Counted from the stretch's first letter, positions 50,541 to 63,600 are shown. The stretch: DNA of 64,000 bases from Tetradesmus obliquus (GCA_030272155.1 CP126193.1:6634001-6698000), one strand, 5' to 3'. The notes: a model not told the origin generated them from the letters alone. Numbers and translations are program-made.

Positions 50541-53500
50541 GGCAGCTTGAGCTGCAGTGCAGAATGTGGTTTGCCGAGCAGCCTTGCAGCTGCAGCTAGG
50601 AGCAGCAGTGCTGTAGGTGTAATGTGCCCTGCAGGGCAAGGTTTGAAGCTACGAGCGCGTATCATGTGGTGGCAGGCATGTGCATGGTACACATGTACTG
50701 GCTTAGGTGCTGCAGCATTGAGATGCCATAGGCAGCAGCTGCATTGCTGCACAGCTGTTCGCATTTCAGCATCAGCTGCAGCACTGCAAGAAAGCCCATC
50801 AAAAGCCCGGCAACAGCTCCCCAATGGTGGCTGCACACTTGACATTGCAATATGTGCACCACCCGCAAGCAGCGGTATGCAGGTCCCTGAAGAGTTTATG
50901 CACTGCTGGCGATGAGCCACTCTGCACTGCAATTGCTGGCAGGCCTACGCTGCTTGCTTGCTTTGTTTTTACTCTCCTGCATGCACTTTGCAAGGCAAAG
51001 TTGATAGTTACGTTCTATTGCCAAGTTGGGAAGGCAAGTGTTGCGCTGCACTGCAAGTTGCAGCACCTGGTTCTATGAAGCTGTGCACAGCAATCAACAC
51101 CTGCTTGTCACAGGTGACACGTTTATAGCCACTGCCCGCCAACAGTTGCGTAAGGCACGCATCGTGTCAACGCTTTGAGCCTGGCTCATGGCGTGAGGCT
51201 GCAAATGTGATGCCTGCGTTGCATATCTTCCCTCTTTTTTAACTAGTGCTTGTGCTTGCTGGTGTGGAGGCGCCAACAGCTCTGTGCACGGGTAATCATG
51301 CCCCGCACATTGCAACCTTGACACAGTGCCGGTTTTGTGCATGAAGGCAGGCAATTGCATGCCCTTGCCCTTGGGGTGAACTTGAGTGACAAGGGGGGAC
51401 AGGCGTGAACTGATGTCAGTTCTCTGCAAGTTGCACTTTCCAGCTTCGCTTGTCATGCTTTTTTGGTTGGTGCTTTTGGAAATGCGACGGCATACAGGTG
51501 CTGGTGCAGACCAGCACGCAGCGTTCAGTTAATTGCACACACAAAACTGCAGTTTGCATGCCTACACATTGGCATTTGCTGTTTTGTCAGCTCCCATTGG
51601 GGCTGTTAAAGGATGAGAGTGTTTGAGAGGGCTGTTGGTGCAGGGTTAAACACCAGAGGTGTGGGCTTGAGTGACTTTCTGTAGCCTCACTGCTTCAAGC
51701 AGCAGTGATGAATGCGATGTTGTGTTGTGTTGCATTGCAGTAGGCCATTGCAGGATGCTGGCCCCATCGGGCCTGGCCAGGTAACTGCCACCAAATAAAG
51801 CATGATGTATGCCAGGCCTGGCAAGTGATTTCTAAAGGGCACCTGACGCTGCAGCTGCAACCATTTTGTAGCAGTTGTCACGGTGCAGGGAGGTTGCAGT
51901 ATGTTGGCGCGTGCCTCTCTGCAGCAGTGAAAGCCAATGCCATGCCAATTGTGGCGCATGCTTTTGTTTGTTGGATCCTTGCAGCCCCTCAAACACTTTG
52001 TCTTTGACAGATAATGCCACGCTATCAAATGTTTTGTTGCTTGTACTTACGCTCACAGCCGTAGGCCGCACTCCACATCAATCAAGCACCCTTTATAGTG
52101 GTTGCACTGCTAATTTGCCGTGCTTACTGTACTGTGTTTCCCTCATCAACTGCTGCACCGTGCTTTTCCTAAAAGTTGGACCATACATTGCTGCCTGCTG
52201 GCATGGTTTTGTGTTCCTCAAGCAGGCTCTTTTCAATGCAGGTTAAGTTGTGTCCCAACTAGAAACCACTGCAAGCTCCTCAAATATGTGTGCATGAAAG
52301 GCTGGTGCATAAACGTGCGCGTCGTGTGTTGTGATGTCCTTCGCTTCTCTTTCTGGTCACAGTTTATGCTTCATTCAGCTATGGCTTATATGGTCTGACA
52401 TACGGCTCCCATATCCTGCTCCCTTCCTTTTTTCAGCGGAGAGTTGAACTGTAGAGGAACTCTCTTGCTGTTGGTTACCTCTCATGGACTTTTATGGGTA
52501 GCTAGACATCACAGCACGCATGGTGTCGTCAGTTGCTCATGCCGCAGCCTTCTGGTGGCTCATCTGGCTCAACTGGGATGTGTGTTTGTTCAACAGCTTT
52601 CGTTCAAAGCATGGGTGTTGCTGGTACGTACCACAGAGTATACTCTGTGTACACATGTCGTTTTACCATGGCCAGCCGAAGCCTTATCTGAGCTTGCTCG
52701 TAGTCACTACATGCCATGCCATGATGGCATGCATCTGGTCGATATGAAGTGGCATTGCACGCACCTGTCACACGGTGTGTCACACACCAGCAACCACATC
52801 GGGTGTGCATAATGCGTCGCAGTTCGCATGCAGCTGCATGATATGTGCGCACAAAGCAATACGTGGTCACCACACGGTCACCGAACAACAGGACGGTACC
52901 TGTTCTTTCAGGCTCTCCTGTGGGGCGCGGGGCCGATGGCGACGTTGCTATGGCTTACATGGTAACATGATGATGATGAGGACGGTACCTGTGTGCTGCC
53001 TGGTGTCGCCTTTATGGAGTCGACAAACACTGTTGAATGGGGAGGTTGGGGTGCACATGGCATGTTGCGAAGTGGCTAGCTTCCGGCTGTTCATAAACTG
53101 CTGGCAGGCGCCCGCAGTTGCTGTTGGCCCGATTGGACTGCTACATGTGCATGTACACTGTACACCCTGAGGGCTGTAGCCGGCGTGCCAGGTGCTGGCG
53201 GCCAGCATCAAAAGCCTTGACAAAAATCTTGGGCAGCGGCTGCTTTGCCCAAAACCGTCAGGCTGAGGTGGAGTGTGTGCTCAGGAAGCAACCCAGCGTT
53301 GTAATACACTTTAAAATGTGGGTGTCTGTCACAGTGTGGGCCTCCAAAGCTTGAAGGCCTTGGCTTGCAGCAGCACTAGTAAGGCTGCCTTAAACCGGTT
53401 GGCTGTACAACCGAAACAAAGCTTTCATCTGGATTCTTTATAAAAGAATGCGGCGGGCCTTTGGCAGCGTCTGGTGGCCTTCAAACAAGAGTGACTAGTC

Positions 53501-53897
53501 ACTCGTTTGGCTCGTCCCTTCGCAGTCAAGTTCATAGCGTTTGTGCAACCTTACCGCACCGCCCGCTGAACGTGGACCGCACAACTATGTTTTGAACAAG
53601 AATTTTTCGTAAAGCACACCCACACAACTCCACCTGTCCCTGATTTATGCACTGACGCACCCGGACCCGGAAGCAGACTGTTGATTGATCAAGCCAAGCC
53701 GTCGTGGGCAGAGTCAGGAGTTGTTTGGAAAGCAGCCTTTAGGTTGTGACGCGCTGACACCAGCTAGTCCACAAACATACACATACCGCACACTCCGTGC
53801 TCCTCACAGCTGCTCAGTCTGTGCGCAACTGCAAACAGAGGCAAATTCCCGGCAGAAAAGAAAAAAAGTGGTTGACAAAGCAGTGCTGCTGCACCAT
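50541..53897. other. Region downstream of channel copy C
   Basis: The first ~900 bp is homologous to the downstream flank of copy B. A TGTAA at 50618-50622 is a candidate algal poly(A) signal for the copy C transcript. From 51460 to 53897 I see no gene, RNA or mobile element; ORFs are short and rich in Cys and His, as expected by chance here. Confidence 0.5.
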
Positions 53898-55523
53898 ATG
53901 GCTCTGTGGATGCTGCCAGCTACGCTCCTGCTGCTGCTGCTGGGCGCTACAACAGTGCAAAGCAAACCACCAGACTGGTAAGGCACACCTGCTGGAAAGT
54001 AACACGACAATGTAATGCCGTAGTCTGCTTACAGCCTGTCAAGTGCTGCAGCATGTGTTGCATCCGCAGGCAACCTGTCAAAAAGCCGATGCGCAATGCA
54101 GCTGCTCAGTGCTGCCGGCGCGATGGACTCCTGGCCAGTTATACATCTGTTGAGATGCTGTTATCAGTCGCTTTTGCTATAGACTGCATGACCCTAGTGC
54201 TTACTGTGTGCTCCGCCTTACAGCACGAGGATCAATGGCTGTGCCACCTGCCGCCTAGCGCGCGTGGTAGGCAAGGGCACGCAGCTGCTGTGCGACACAT
54301 GCAGCAAGGGCTGGACGCTGCGGAGAGATGGCCAGTCACAGACCTGCGGTAAGTTGGGAAAGCTGGCTGGAGCTGTGACATGCAGCGGGATTGCAGCCCC
54401 ATGCAGTTGTTGCTGCCTTCGCCACAGCCTTACTTGCTCCATGCAGCGTACAATAGGAACAACAAAGCAGTGTGACTTGCTGCTGCTGCTGCTGCTGCCA
54501 GAAAGCACACGTGCATGCAGGTGAGATGCCGCTTGCCGCACTCATCACTGCAACTGGCTCTGCTGCTGCTTGCAGACTGTGCTGCTGGCTGGGCATTCAA
54601 TGCAGCTGGCATGTGCACACTGTGCGCCAAAGGCATGTTCTGCCCTGGGGGTGACGCCGCCAGCAACCCGGGCAATGCAGCATTCGCGTGCCCTCCTGGG
54701 CTCACCACAATCATCGCTGGCGCCATGAGCCAAGGGCAGGTGAGAGCAAGCGGCCGCGCGCTGCAAGCAGAGCGATAGGCCGCTCCTGCGTCCTGCATTG
54801 CTACACATGCATCGCCTCGGCAAGTGAGCAGATTCATGCCTGGGATGCGGTATCGCCTGTTTGTCACAGCCACGGCAACATGATGAAAGTGATCTGAAAT
54901 ACTCATGGCTGATGTTTGCGGCAATCCTGACACGCCGGTATCACCCCTTGCCCTGCTCCGCGTGTGCAGTGCTTCACACAGCCCGGCTACGGCCGTAGCT
55001 CCGCCACTGGCAGCGACGGCAAAGTGACAGTGTCTGCAGCGCTGTGTGGTGTTGCGGAGTACAACATTGGCGGCAACACACTGCCCTGCCAGAAGTGCGG
55101 CCCTGGCCTCACAACAGTCAGCCAGGGGTCAACGAGTGCTGCACAGTGCGGTGAGTAGCAGCAACAAGGCCGCTCAAGCAGCAGCAGCAACAGGAGCAGC
55201 AGCATGTCCGGCACCATGAGGTTTGGTCAACCTGTTTGCCCAGGATGTGCTGCCCTTCATTGCTCTGTCTATATCACCTGTAGTATGCAGGCTGTACCGA
55301 CACCAGACACTTCGTCTTCCCTCCCTTCTCTGCTGCATCTGCCCATGCAGTGGCACCGCCTGGCTTCTTTGTGGATAAGGCCAGCGCCACAGCCAAGCGC
55401 TGCCAGCGGGGCACCTACTCACCCAGCTTCAGCAGCAGTGGCAGATGCACGCCCTGCCCGCCTGAGGCCAGCACGGCAGCAGAGGGCGCCACTGGCGCCA
55501 GCGCATGCGTGCCTATGAATTAG
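53898..55523 (+). CDS. Short secreted cysteine-rich GCC2/GCC3-type protein
   Basis: Paralog of the gene at 25094. Five exons in one frame (240 residues): 53898-53977, 54224-54348, 54576-54739, 54970-55150, 55351-55523. There is a signal peptide ('MALWMLPATLLLLLLGATT'), followed by modules matching those of the longer gene in order ('CATCRLARVVGKGTQLLC', 'KGMFCPGGDAASNPGNAA', 'CFTQPGYGRSS', 'CGPGLTTVSQGSTSAAQC'). It then stops with TAG after 'ACVPMN', where the longer paralog continues for ~450 residues. The stop lies at the edge of a tandem array of this last exon. It is therefore either a truncated paralog or a genuine short secreted form. Predicted extracellular. Confidence 0.75.
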
Positions 55524-56235
55524 GCGGACCATTTGTCGAGCTTGCAAAATCCGCGTTGGGGCACCGCAGGCCCTGCCCTCCAAAAGCCAGCACGCAGTGC
55601 TGTTGCGGCAGCAGAGGGCGCCACTGGCTTCAGCAGCAGCGGCAGGTGCACGCCCTACTTGCCGGGGGCCAGCACGGCAGCAGAGGGCGCCACCAGCGCC
55701 AGCGCGTGCGTGCCTGTCAACTAGGCGGATACCATTTGTTGAGCTGCAAAATCCGCGTTGGGGCACCGCAGGCCCTGCCCTCCAAAAGCCAGCACGCAGT
55801 GCTGTTGCGGCAGCAGAGGGCGCCACTAGCGCCAGCGCGTGCGTGCCTGTGAAGTAGGCGGATACCATTTGTTCAGCTTGCAAAGCCCGATTCTGGGTGC
55901 CGCACGCCCTGCCCCCAGAGGCCAGCACGGCAGCAGAGGGCGCCACCAGCGCCAGCGCATGCTTGCCTGTGAATTAGGCGGACACCATTTGTCGAGCTTG
56001 CAAAACCCGAATCTGGGTGCCGCAGGCCCTGAACTCCAGAGGCCAGCACGGCAGTGCTGCTGCGGCAGCAGAGGGCGCCACTAGCGCCAGCGCATGCGTG
56101 CCTGTCCATTAGGGTGCACCCTAGTAACAACCACGTGATCTGATGAGGGCGGCGTTGTTGAGTTTGGGTGTACCACTGACTTTGAAGATCACGTATTGGA
56201 GGCGCCAGCGCATGCGTGCCTGTCAACTAGGCTGG
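55440..56235 (+). repeat. Tandem array derived from the last exon of the short cysteine-rich gene
   Basis: Six occurrences of the exon core (GAGGGCGCCACTGGCGCCAG and variants) start at 55492, 55614, 55683, 55816, 55936 and 56071, with a further partial copy near 56202. Spacing is 69-135 bp. Most copies end in a TAG after 'CVPVN' or a similar sequence, followed by a conserved spacer (CCATTTGTTGAGC..GCAAAATCCG). The array contains the genuine exon end and stop at 55523; later copies lie 3' of it. Confidence 0.85.
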
Positions 56236-56934
56236 AATGTAGCGGGCAGCACGCATTCCATTTTGTTGAGTGCGGGTGCACCAGCTGCTCTGCAGCAATG
56301 TTGGACGGCGCTTAGTCGGGGGGCTCCTGCATCTATGGGCATATTACTAGACTTCAGGATTTTACGGCCTTTTAGGGCAGGCTCACGTGTAGAAGGCAGG
56401 CCGTAGTGTGTGGAGTAGGTTACAGCGGACAGGGCTGCTGGTGGGACTTGTTTCAGGGCTGAAAAGCAGTAGCAGTAGTAGTCCGTGGCGCAGTGCCAGT
56501 CAACGTGAGCTTAGGTGGTGCTCAGTTGCCTACTGCCATGCGATGCGCACTGGTGACGGTACCGCATTGCAAGTGCATGACGGTGACGTTCATGGTACGG
56601 GGCCTTGGTGCATGGTAGGCTGTTACAAAAGCAACAACGATGTAACTGGTGGCACTTGCGGGCGCCAGGTCGTGCTCCTGCTACGGTGGATGCATCCACA
56701 ATAGACTCTGCTGAAGTCATGACTCCTAGCTTCCGAGCCGTGATCACGATGACAGACTGCCCACTGAACGCTCTCAAGCACATCAAGACTTACTCGCAGC
56801 GATGCGGCAGCATGTGCCGGCGATAGCCACAACTTGGCCAAGGCCTGGCAGCACCACTGGCAGCACACCTGCATACAAGCGACACGCCCACAGCCTGCCA
56901 GCGCCAAAATAACCGCACCAATCCAGGACCTACA
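56236..56934. other. Convergent intergenic region
   Basis: Lies between the tandem array and the duplicated 3' end of the PRORP gene, so it should contain two 3' UTRs. No gene or RNA was recognised. Confidence 0.4.
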
Positions 56935-57160
56935 TTCATCACACCGCCTTGCAGCACAGCCACCGCAGCTGCTGCTGCTGCTGCTGCTGCTTCTCTCCCT
57001 CACCATCCTCCTCTTTCTCGCCACCTTCGCTTGACGCCGCCTCTGGCAGCAGCCACACCCCCTGCTGCGGGAACTGCTGCACACAAGGAGTGTAGGGCAG
57101 CGGGTGCTACCTCGATCTTTTAACCAGAAGAAAAGCGGATGATGGGGTGCTGTGTCCGCC
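56935..57160 (-). repeat. Decayed copy of the last PRORP exon
   Basis: Resembles 57180-57425 at an offset of about 250 bp, including the poly-Gln run, the stop region and the His/Thr-rich segment. It is downstream of the PRORP stop and would not be translated. Confidence 0.8.
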
Positions 57161-57189
57161 AGCAACTGCTTCATCTGGGACCAAATCCA

Positions 57190-57617
57190 TCATACAGCCT
57201 TGCAGCAAAGCCACCGCAGCTGCTGCTGCTGCTGCTGCTGCTGCTTCTCTCCCTCGCCATCCTCATCTTTCTCGCCACCTTCGGCTGACGCCGCCTCTGG
57301 CAGCAGCCACACCCCTTGCTGCGGGAACTGCTGCACACAAGGAGTGTAGGGCAGTGGGTGCTGCAGGTACGCTTCTGTCTTGTGGAAGTTGAAGGAGAAG
57401 CGAATGATGTGGCGCTGCGTCCACTTGAGCATGTGCTTCGGGCGCAGCAGATTCCACACGTGGTCGCGCAGCTGGTCGTTGCTGACCTGCAGTCACAACA
57501 GCAGGAAAATTATTAGGACAATGTTGAGTAGTGTTGCATGTGCGGAAGTGCAGCGCTGCCCTAGATGACTACACAGCACACAGATGACCTGAATTTTGAT
57601 GAGTATCCTATCCTCCG

Positions 57618-57650
<33 letters not shown>

Positions 57651-60600
57651 CCGCTTACCAGCAGTCCGCGCTCCCGCGCCTGCACCGCCGCATACATCCA
57701 GTACCAGTCGTCGTTGCTGCCGCCAGGCGTCACGTAGAAGCGGCCCGCCTTGCGCAGCCCCTCCATCCACTCGAATGCCTCTTTGTGGTTGTAGCGCGCA
57801 TCATTATAACGCCCCGAGTGCAGCACCTGAGATAGTAGAGCGAGCAGAACAGCAGCAGCAGCAGCAGTGCGGCACACTATGAGCTGCATGCCATAGAAGG
57901 TCGATAAACCAAAAGGAAAACCAAAGGAATGTCCAAGGAAGCAAGAAGAGGCGGCCCGCCTTGCGCAGCCCCTCCATCCTCTTTGTGCTTGTCAAGGCCT
58001 CTTGGTGGTTGTAGCGCGCGTCGTTGTAGCGCCGCGAGTGCAGCACCTAAGAGACACGTGGAAGGAAAGAGTGAAAACAGGCCATGCGTAGCACACTGTA
58101 GGCTGCTACTACCCACAGGCACTGACGTGTCCAGGAGTGCTGCTTAGGCGTCACAAACGCAAGGATAGCATCTGGTTGCCTGCAGCGGCCAGCGGGCAGC
58201 ACACTGCCGCGGCCTAGTGACACGGTGTCACCGTGCTGTACTGCAGCAGACTGCCTCCCTCAGCAGCAAACTCGGGGGTCTGCTGGCTGCCTGCTTCATG
58301 CGCTGCCACCCTTACTGTCATCACAGTCACAGCAATGCTGCTCAGCACGAGAGTGCAGAGTGGTCGCTCACCAGTAGCACTTTGGCGTCGGGGCTCTGCT
58401 TCTGCACTGCGTCGTACATCACGCGTATCTTGTCTGGCCGGAAGGCGCCTCCCTCGTAGTTCTCGCCCCACAGCGCCACGTTGGCGCCATCAATCATCAC
58501 GTCAAAGGGGCCGTTGCGCTCCAGCCACTCGCAGAAGACCTGCGGCCGGAAATGAGTAAAGGAACATACCAGCAGACAAATCAGCAAACACAGAAGCAGG
58601 CAAATTTTGGCACATGAGCTGGCCCAATGATCATCGAATTAAAAGGGCGGTTGCGGTCCAGCCATTCGCTAAACACCTGCAGCCAGTCAGCCACATCATG
58701 CAAGCGATAGCAGCCACTAGGCAAACAAAAAAACCAACTGCAAGTCAGCATGGGAGGTGCTGCAGCAGGCAGGTGAACAGCGCAGCACATCACACCAGAA
58801 AACCATTGCGCAACAGCCAGTCCCAGAAGACATGTGCACACAGACCGACACTCAGATCGCAATACCCATACACCAACATAAACAGCATTGCTGGGACAGC
58901 AAACCCCGCAGCGCTGCTTGCAGCCGCAGCAGCTCACCTGGAACTTCCCTGCCTGCTTCTCCTGCTGCTCTGCCAGCTGCTTGACCTGCTGCCCGAAGGC
59001 CGCCCAGTCGGCCTCCGACAGGTCCAGCATCTGCAGCGCCACGCCACCTGCAGTTGCAAGTGGTGCAGCATATAGTATATATGTTACGGTGTAGTAGTGA
59101 AGGTTTGAAAGGCAAAGCACCTAAATCGAGTCAGACAGGTCAAGCATCTACAGGGCCACACCACCTGCATGCGCAGCAGATACGTTGCATGTCACGTGGT
59201 AACCTGGCCTGACCGCTGAAGACTGCCCAGAGTGCTAACAAATCATGCATCACAAAAGACCCAGGCAATCCACACCAGTGTCCCGTCTATGGTTAGAACG
59301 AATCTATACCAAATGTGCTGCAAAAGTGCACATTGCCGCCCCACCTGCCTCCTCCACCTTGCCCTGCTCATCTGGTGTCACCCACTGCAGCTGCCAGCTG
59401 CTCTTCCCTAGGCCAGCCAGCGGCCCGCCAGCAGCCAGCGCGGCAGCAGCGCGCTCAGACCTGCACACAAAACATGCAGCACATATGAGCACACGCAGAA
59501 GATTTCATCGCACAATCGTTGTTTGCTCCTTCACACACATGCAAGCATGCACCGGTGAGCTGATCTGATTGTGGCACTTCAACAACCTGGCAGTGCACAT
59601 ATAGACGTACACCTAGCAGCAGCGATACAGCGACCTGGAGAAGTGCCACAACATCATCAACAGCAAACACCTTGCCATACCTCATAGCAGCACACCCTGA
59701 GCCGCTCACTTGAAGAAGCGCTCCACCAGGGCCAGCGTGCTGCCGCGCACCGCGTTGAGCTCGCCAGCCATGGCCGTCAACAACCCGACCACAACAAACA
59801 CAACAGATGCCCAGCACAGTCACATGTACTTAGGGAGAAACTCTCCACCGACACAGCAGGATACAGCAGACATGGCACTTTCCAGCAGCACACAGCAAAC
59901 TAAACTTGGATTAACAATCTTCAATAAAACCAATCCCAAATGCTCACTTAAAGAAGTGCTCCACCAGGGCCAGCGTGCTGCCCCGCACCGCGTTGAGCTC
60001 GCCCGCCATGGCTGCCAGCGCATCAGCCAGCTGGCTGTAGCTGCCGCCGTTGGCGATGGCCTCCAGCCACAGCGCAAACTCGGGCTCTGCAGCAGCAGCA
60101 GCAGCTGATTAGTTTTGAAAAATTGGCAGGGGCCAGCACACAGGGCCAGTCCATTGGGTGCCTCAAGCCAGCAAATGCTCACAGTGTCTCCCACTGAGGT
60201 TGAGCTCTGCACCTCAAGCCAGGCCAAAAAACATCTGACACTAGAGCCCTGCCACACACCTGTGAGATCTTGGGTGCAGGTCTGCAGCGCCAGCTCACTC
60301 ACCTCTGCATCCTTGCCAGCCTGCCCACCCATCAACAGCACAGGCTAGCCCGAAACAGTTCTATTCGCAAAGCACTATCACTCACCAGTGACGTCCTGCG
60401 TGCAGGTCTGCAGCGCCAGCTCACTTACTTCCGCAGCTTTTCCAGCCAGCCCGCTCAGCAACAAAGCAGCCCAGTGCAAAACAAACCCAAGCATGCAACA
60501 CAACCCTATCGCCTACCAGTGAGGTCCTGGGTGCAGGTCTGCAGCGCCAGCTCAATCACTTCAGCAGCTTTCCCAGCTTTGCCGCTCAGCGCGTATCCGA

Positions 60601-63600
60601 CCAGTGCTGGCTGGAAGTCCCTCAGTCGTGGTGCCAGCTTGGAGGCAGACGGCCCGCCCGCCTGGTGCGCCGCTACCAGCTGCTTGGCATAGTCAAACGC
60701 CTGCGGCAGCGTGTTGCAACAGGGGAATATGAGAACAAAGCAGAGCAAAGCAGAACAGAAGTGAACAAGGTGCCACGCGGCCACCCGCTGCTTGGCGTGG
60801 TCGAAAGCCTGCGGCAGTGTGTTGCAGGGAGACACGTCAATTGCATGGGCTTGTGGCCAAACATGTGGCGCCAGCTTGGAGGCAGACGGCCCGCCCGTTT
60901 GGTGCGCCGCCACTAGCTGCTTGGCATAGTCAAAAGCCTGCAGTAGTGTGGTTTCAAGAGGAGCATATGAGAGCAGAGCACAGCACAGCAGCGCAGAGCA
61001 GAGGTTTTAAACAAGGTGCCAGGTGCCAGCTTGGAGGCAGACGGCCCGCCCGCCTGGTGCGCCGCCACTAGCTGCTTGGCATAGTCAAAAGCCTGCGGCA
61101 GCGTGTTGCAACAGGGGAATATGAGAGCAAAGCAGAGCAAAGCAGAACAGAAGCGAACAAGGTGCCACGCGGCCACCCGCTGCTTGGCGTGGTCGAAAGC
61201 CTGCGGCAGTGTGTTGCAGGGAGACACGTCAATTGCATGGGCTTGTGGCCAAACATGTGGCGCCAGCTTGGAGGCAGATGGCCCTCCCGCCTGGTGTGCC
61301 GCCACCAGCTGCTTGGCGTAGTCGAAAGCCTGCAATAGTCGAAAGCCTGCAATACATTGGCCGGGCACAGCCGAGCAGAGCAGAGCAAAGCAGAGCAGAG
61401 CAGATCAGAGGTTTGAACACGATGCACAGGCGGCTATCAGCTGCTTGGCATAGTCAAAAGCCTGCGGCAATGTGTTGCATGCTCATCAATTGACCTCTCC
61501 CGGACGGCCGCGGCAGAGTGCTTGGCATGCGTACAGTAGTAGAGAGGAGACATGCGAATGCACGGGCTTGCGGTCAAACATGATGTGTGCACTGCCAGCT
61601 TGGTTGGCGTAGCCAAAGGCGTGCGGCGCTGTGTGCTATATGGCAGAAATACATCAGGCCCACCTTGTCGGGCTCCCCCATGATGCCAGCCACTTGCAGG
61701 TACAATGCATCCTGGTGCTAAAACCTCCCAACACCATACAACACCATCCAGAGTACGATTTGATTTGATGATGAGTGCCACTGCAACCGCACCTTGTCAG
61801 GGTCACCCATAATGCCAGCCACGCGTGCCAGCTGCAGGTACAGCTGCTCATCCAGCGCCTGGCCCTGAGCCTCAAGGTCGGCCAGCAGCAGCGGCACAGC
61901 GCCCTGCAGCAGCGCCAGCAGCGGCGGCCGCTCCGCCGGCATGCCCTCAAGCAGGCCTGCACATGGCAAGAAGCAGTGGGTGGTACGGCTAGGTTTACGA
62001 GTACGTGAACGGTGGTGATGCAGCAGCGCCAGCAGCGGCAGCCTGCATAGAGCAGCAGGCAGAGACAGAGGCACAGCAAGTGGCGACAAGAAATGCGCTG
62101 TTGGCCGGCCTACAATTTTGGCAGCTTGCATCACACACCAACATGCTGATGCAACACATACACCAAATCACATCTAACGAGCATAAAATAAAGTAACAAA
62201 AATAACAATGTTACATAACACACTCACCGTCCAGCCAGGCCTTGTCCTTGAGCTTGTCCTCCCGCATCAGCTCCACCTGCACCTCCATGTGGCACACCAG
62301 CCCAGGCGGCAGCTGCACGCCAGCAGCTGCAGCAGCAGCAGCAGCACATAACAGCAACAGGCAGTGCGGCTATGTCAGCAAAACTCAATGCACGTAGCAC
62401 GACATGTGGCAGACCAGCCCGGGTGGCAGCTCCACGCCAGCAGCTGCAGCAGCACAGCACAGCAAAAGGCAGCGCGGCCATCAGATAAGCACTCAACCAC
62501 CAGCCTGCTACTGCCAGCCAGCAGGCTATCCAGCTGCTGCTGCTCCTGCTGCTGCCACTCACTTGCCGGCATCGACATCGTCTCTAGTAGGTTGCTGTCC
62601 GTGCCGCGCTGCTGCCATACCATTGATCTGCAGGCCTGCTACAGCCTGCAAGCACCCCACTTACCTCTAACCCCGCTGCTGCTGCTGCCACTCACTTGTA
62701 GGCATCAACATCTTCTCCAGTATGTTGCTGTCCGTGTCGCGCTGCTGCCACACAATGGATTGCAGGCCTGCTACAGCCTGCAAGCACCCCTATTCCCCCT
62801 AACCCTGCTGCTACTGCTGCTGCTGCTGCCACTCACTTGACGGCATAAACATCTTCTCCGGTATGTTGCTGTTCATGTCGCGCTGCTGCCACACCATAAA
62901 ATCTGCAGGCCTGCTACAGCCTGCAAGCACCCTTCCCCTGTCGCTAACCCCACTGCTGCTGCTGCTGTTGCTCACTTGTAGGCATCGACATCTTCTCCAG
63001 TATGTTGCTGTCCGTGTCCCGCTGCTGCTCTCGCGCCTGCAGCGTGGCTGCCACAATGGCGGCTGCTGCAGCATCCAGCGGCGCGGTGTCCCTGCCTTGC
63101 TGACTGTACTGCCGCAGCAGGTGCTGGTGGCGCTGGTGCAGCTCCCACTGCCACTTGCCTGCATTACACAATAGAACACACAAATACAGCCATATGACAG
63201 CATGCAGCACATCAAACATGGCAGGCGCAGGGTACAAAGAGCGTTGCTGATGCGGCTGGTGCAGCTCCCACTGCCACTTGCCTGCAAAAGGTGAGCAAGC
63301 ACACAGACACACCAGTGCAAGAAAATATACAGCAGTTGGAACTGGTGAGAGCAAAGTGCAACAGGCAGTGCTGGTGGCGCTGGTGCCGCTCCACTGCCAT
63401 GCTTTGCCTGCATGCAGCATATGCAGCTGCTTACAAAACATGTGGAACGTTTAACATGGCCCTTACCTGCATCAGCTTACACTCGAACACATACAGCAGC
63501 GCAACAACTACGCAAACAGTAGTACTGGCAACTGGCAACTGGCGACTGCACTGTCCATGTACTGCCTGTATTGCCTGTTACACACCTATTAGAAGGCCCA

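Noticed and set aside
50541..53897. tRNA or other structured RNA genes in the gene-poor regions
   Set aside because: I looked for T-loop-like GTTCRANNC words and paired arms here and in 11286-16987 and found none convincing. A covariance-model search would be needed to exclude them.
55440..56235. CRISPR-like array
   Set aside because: Unit lengths vary from 69 to 135 bp and the repeated core is coding sequence of the adjacent exon. The DNA is eukaryotic and intron-rich.
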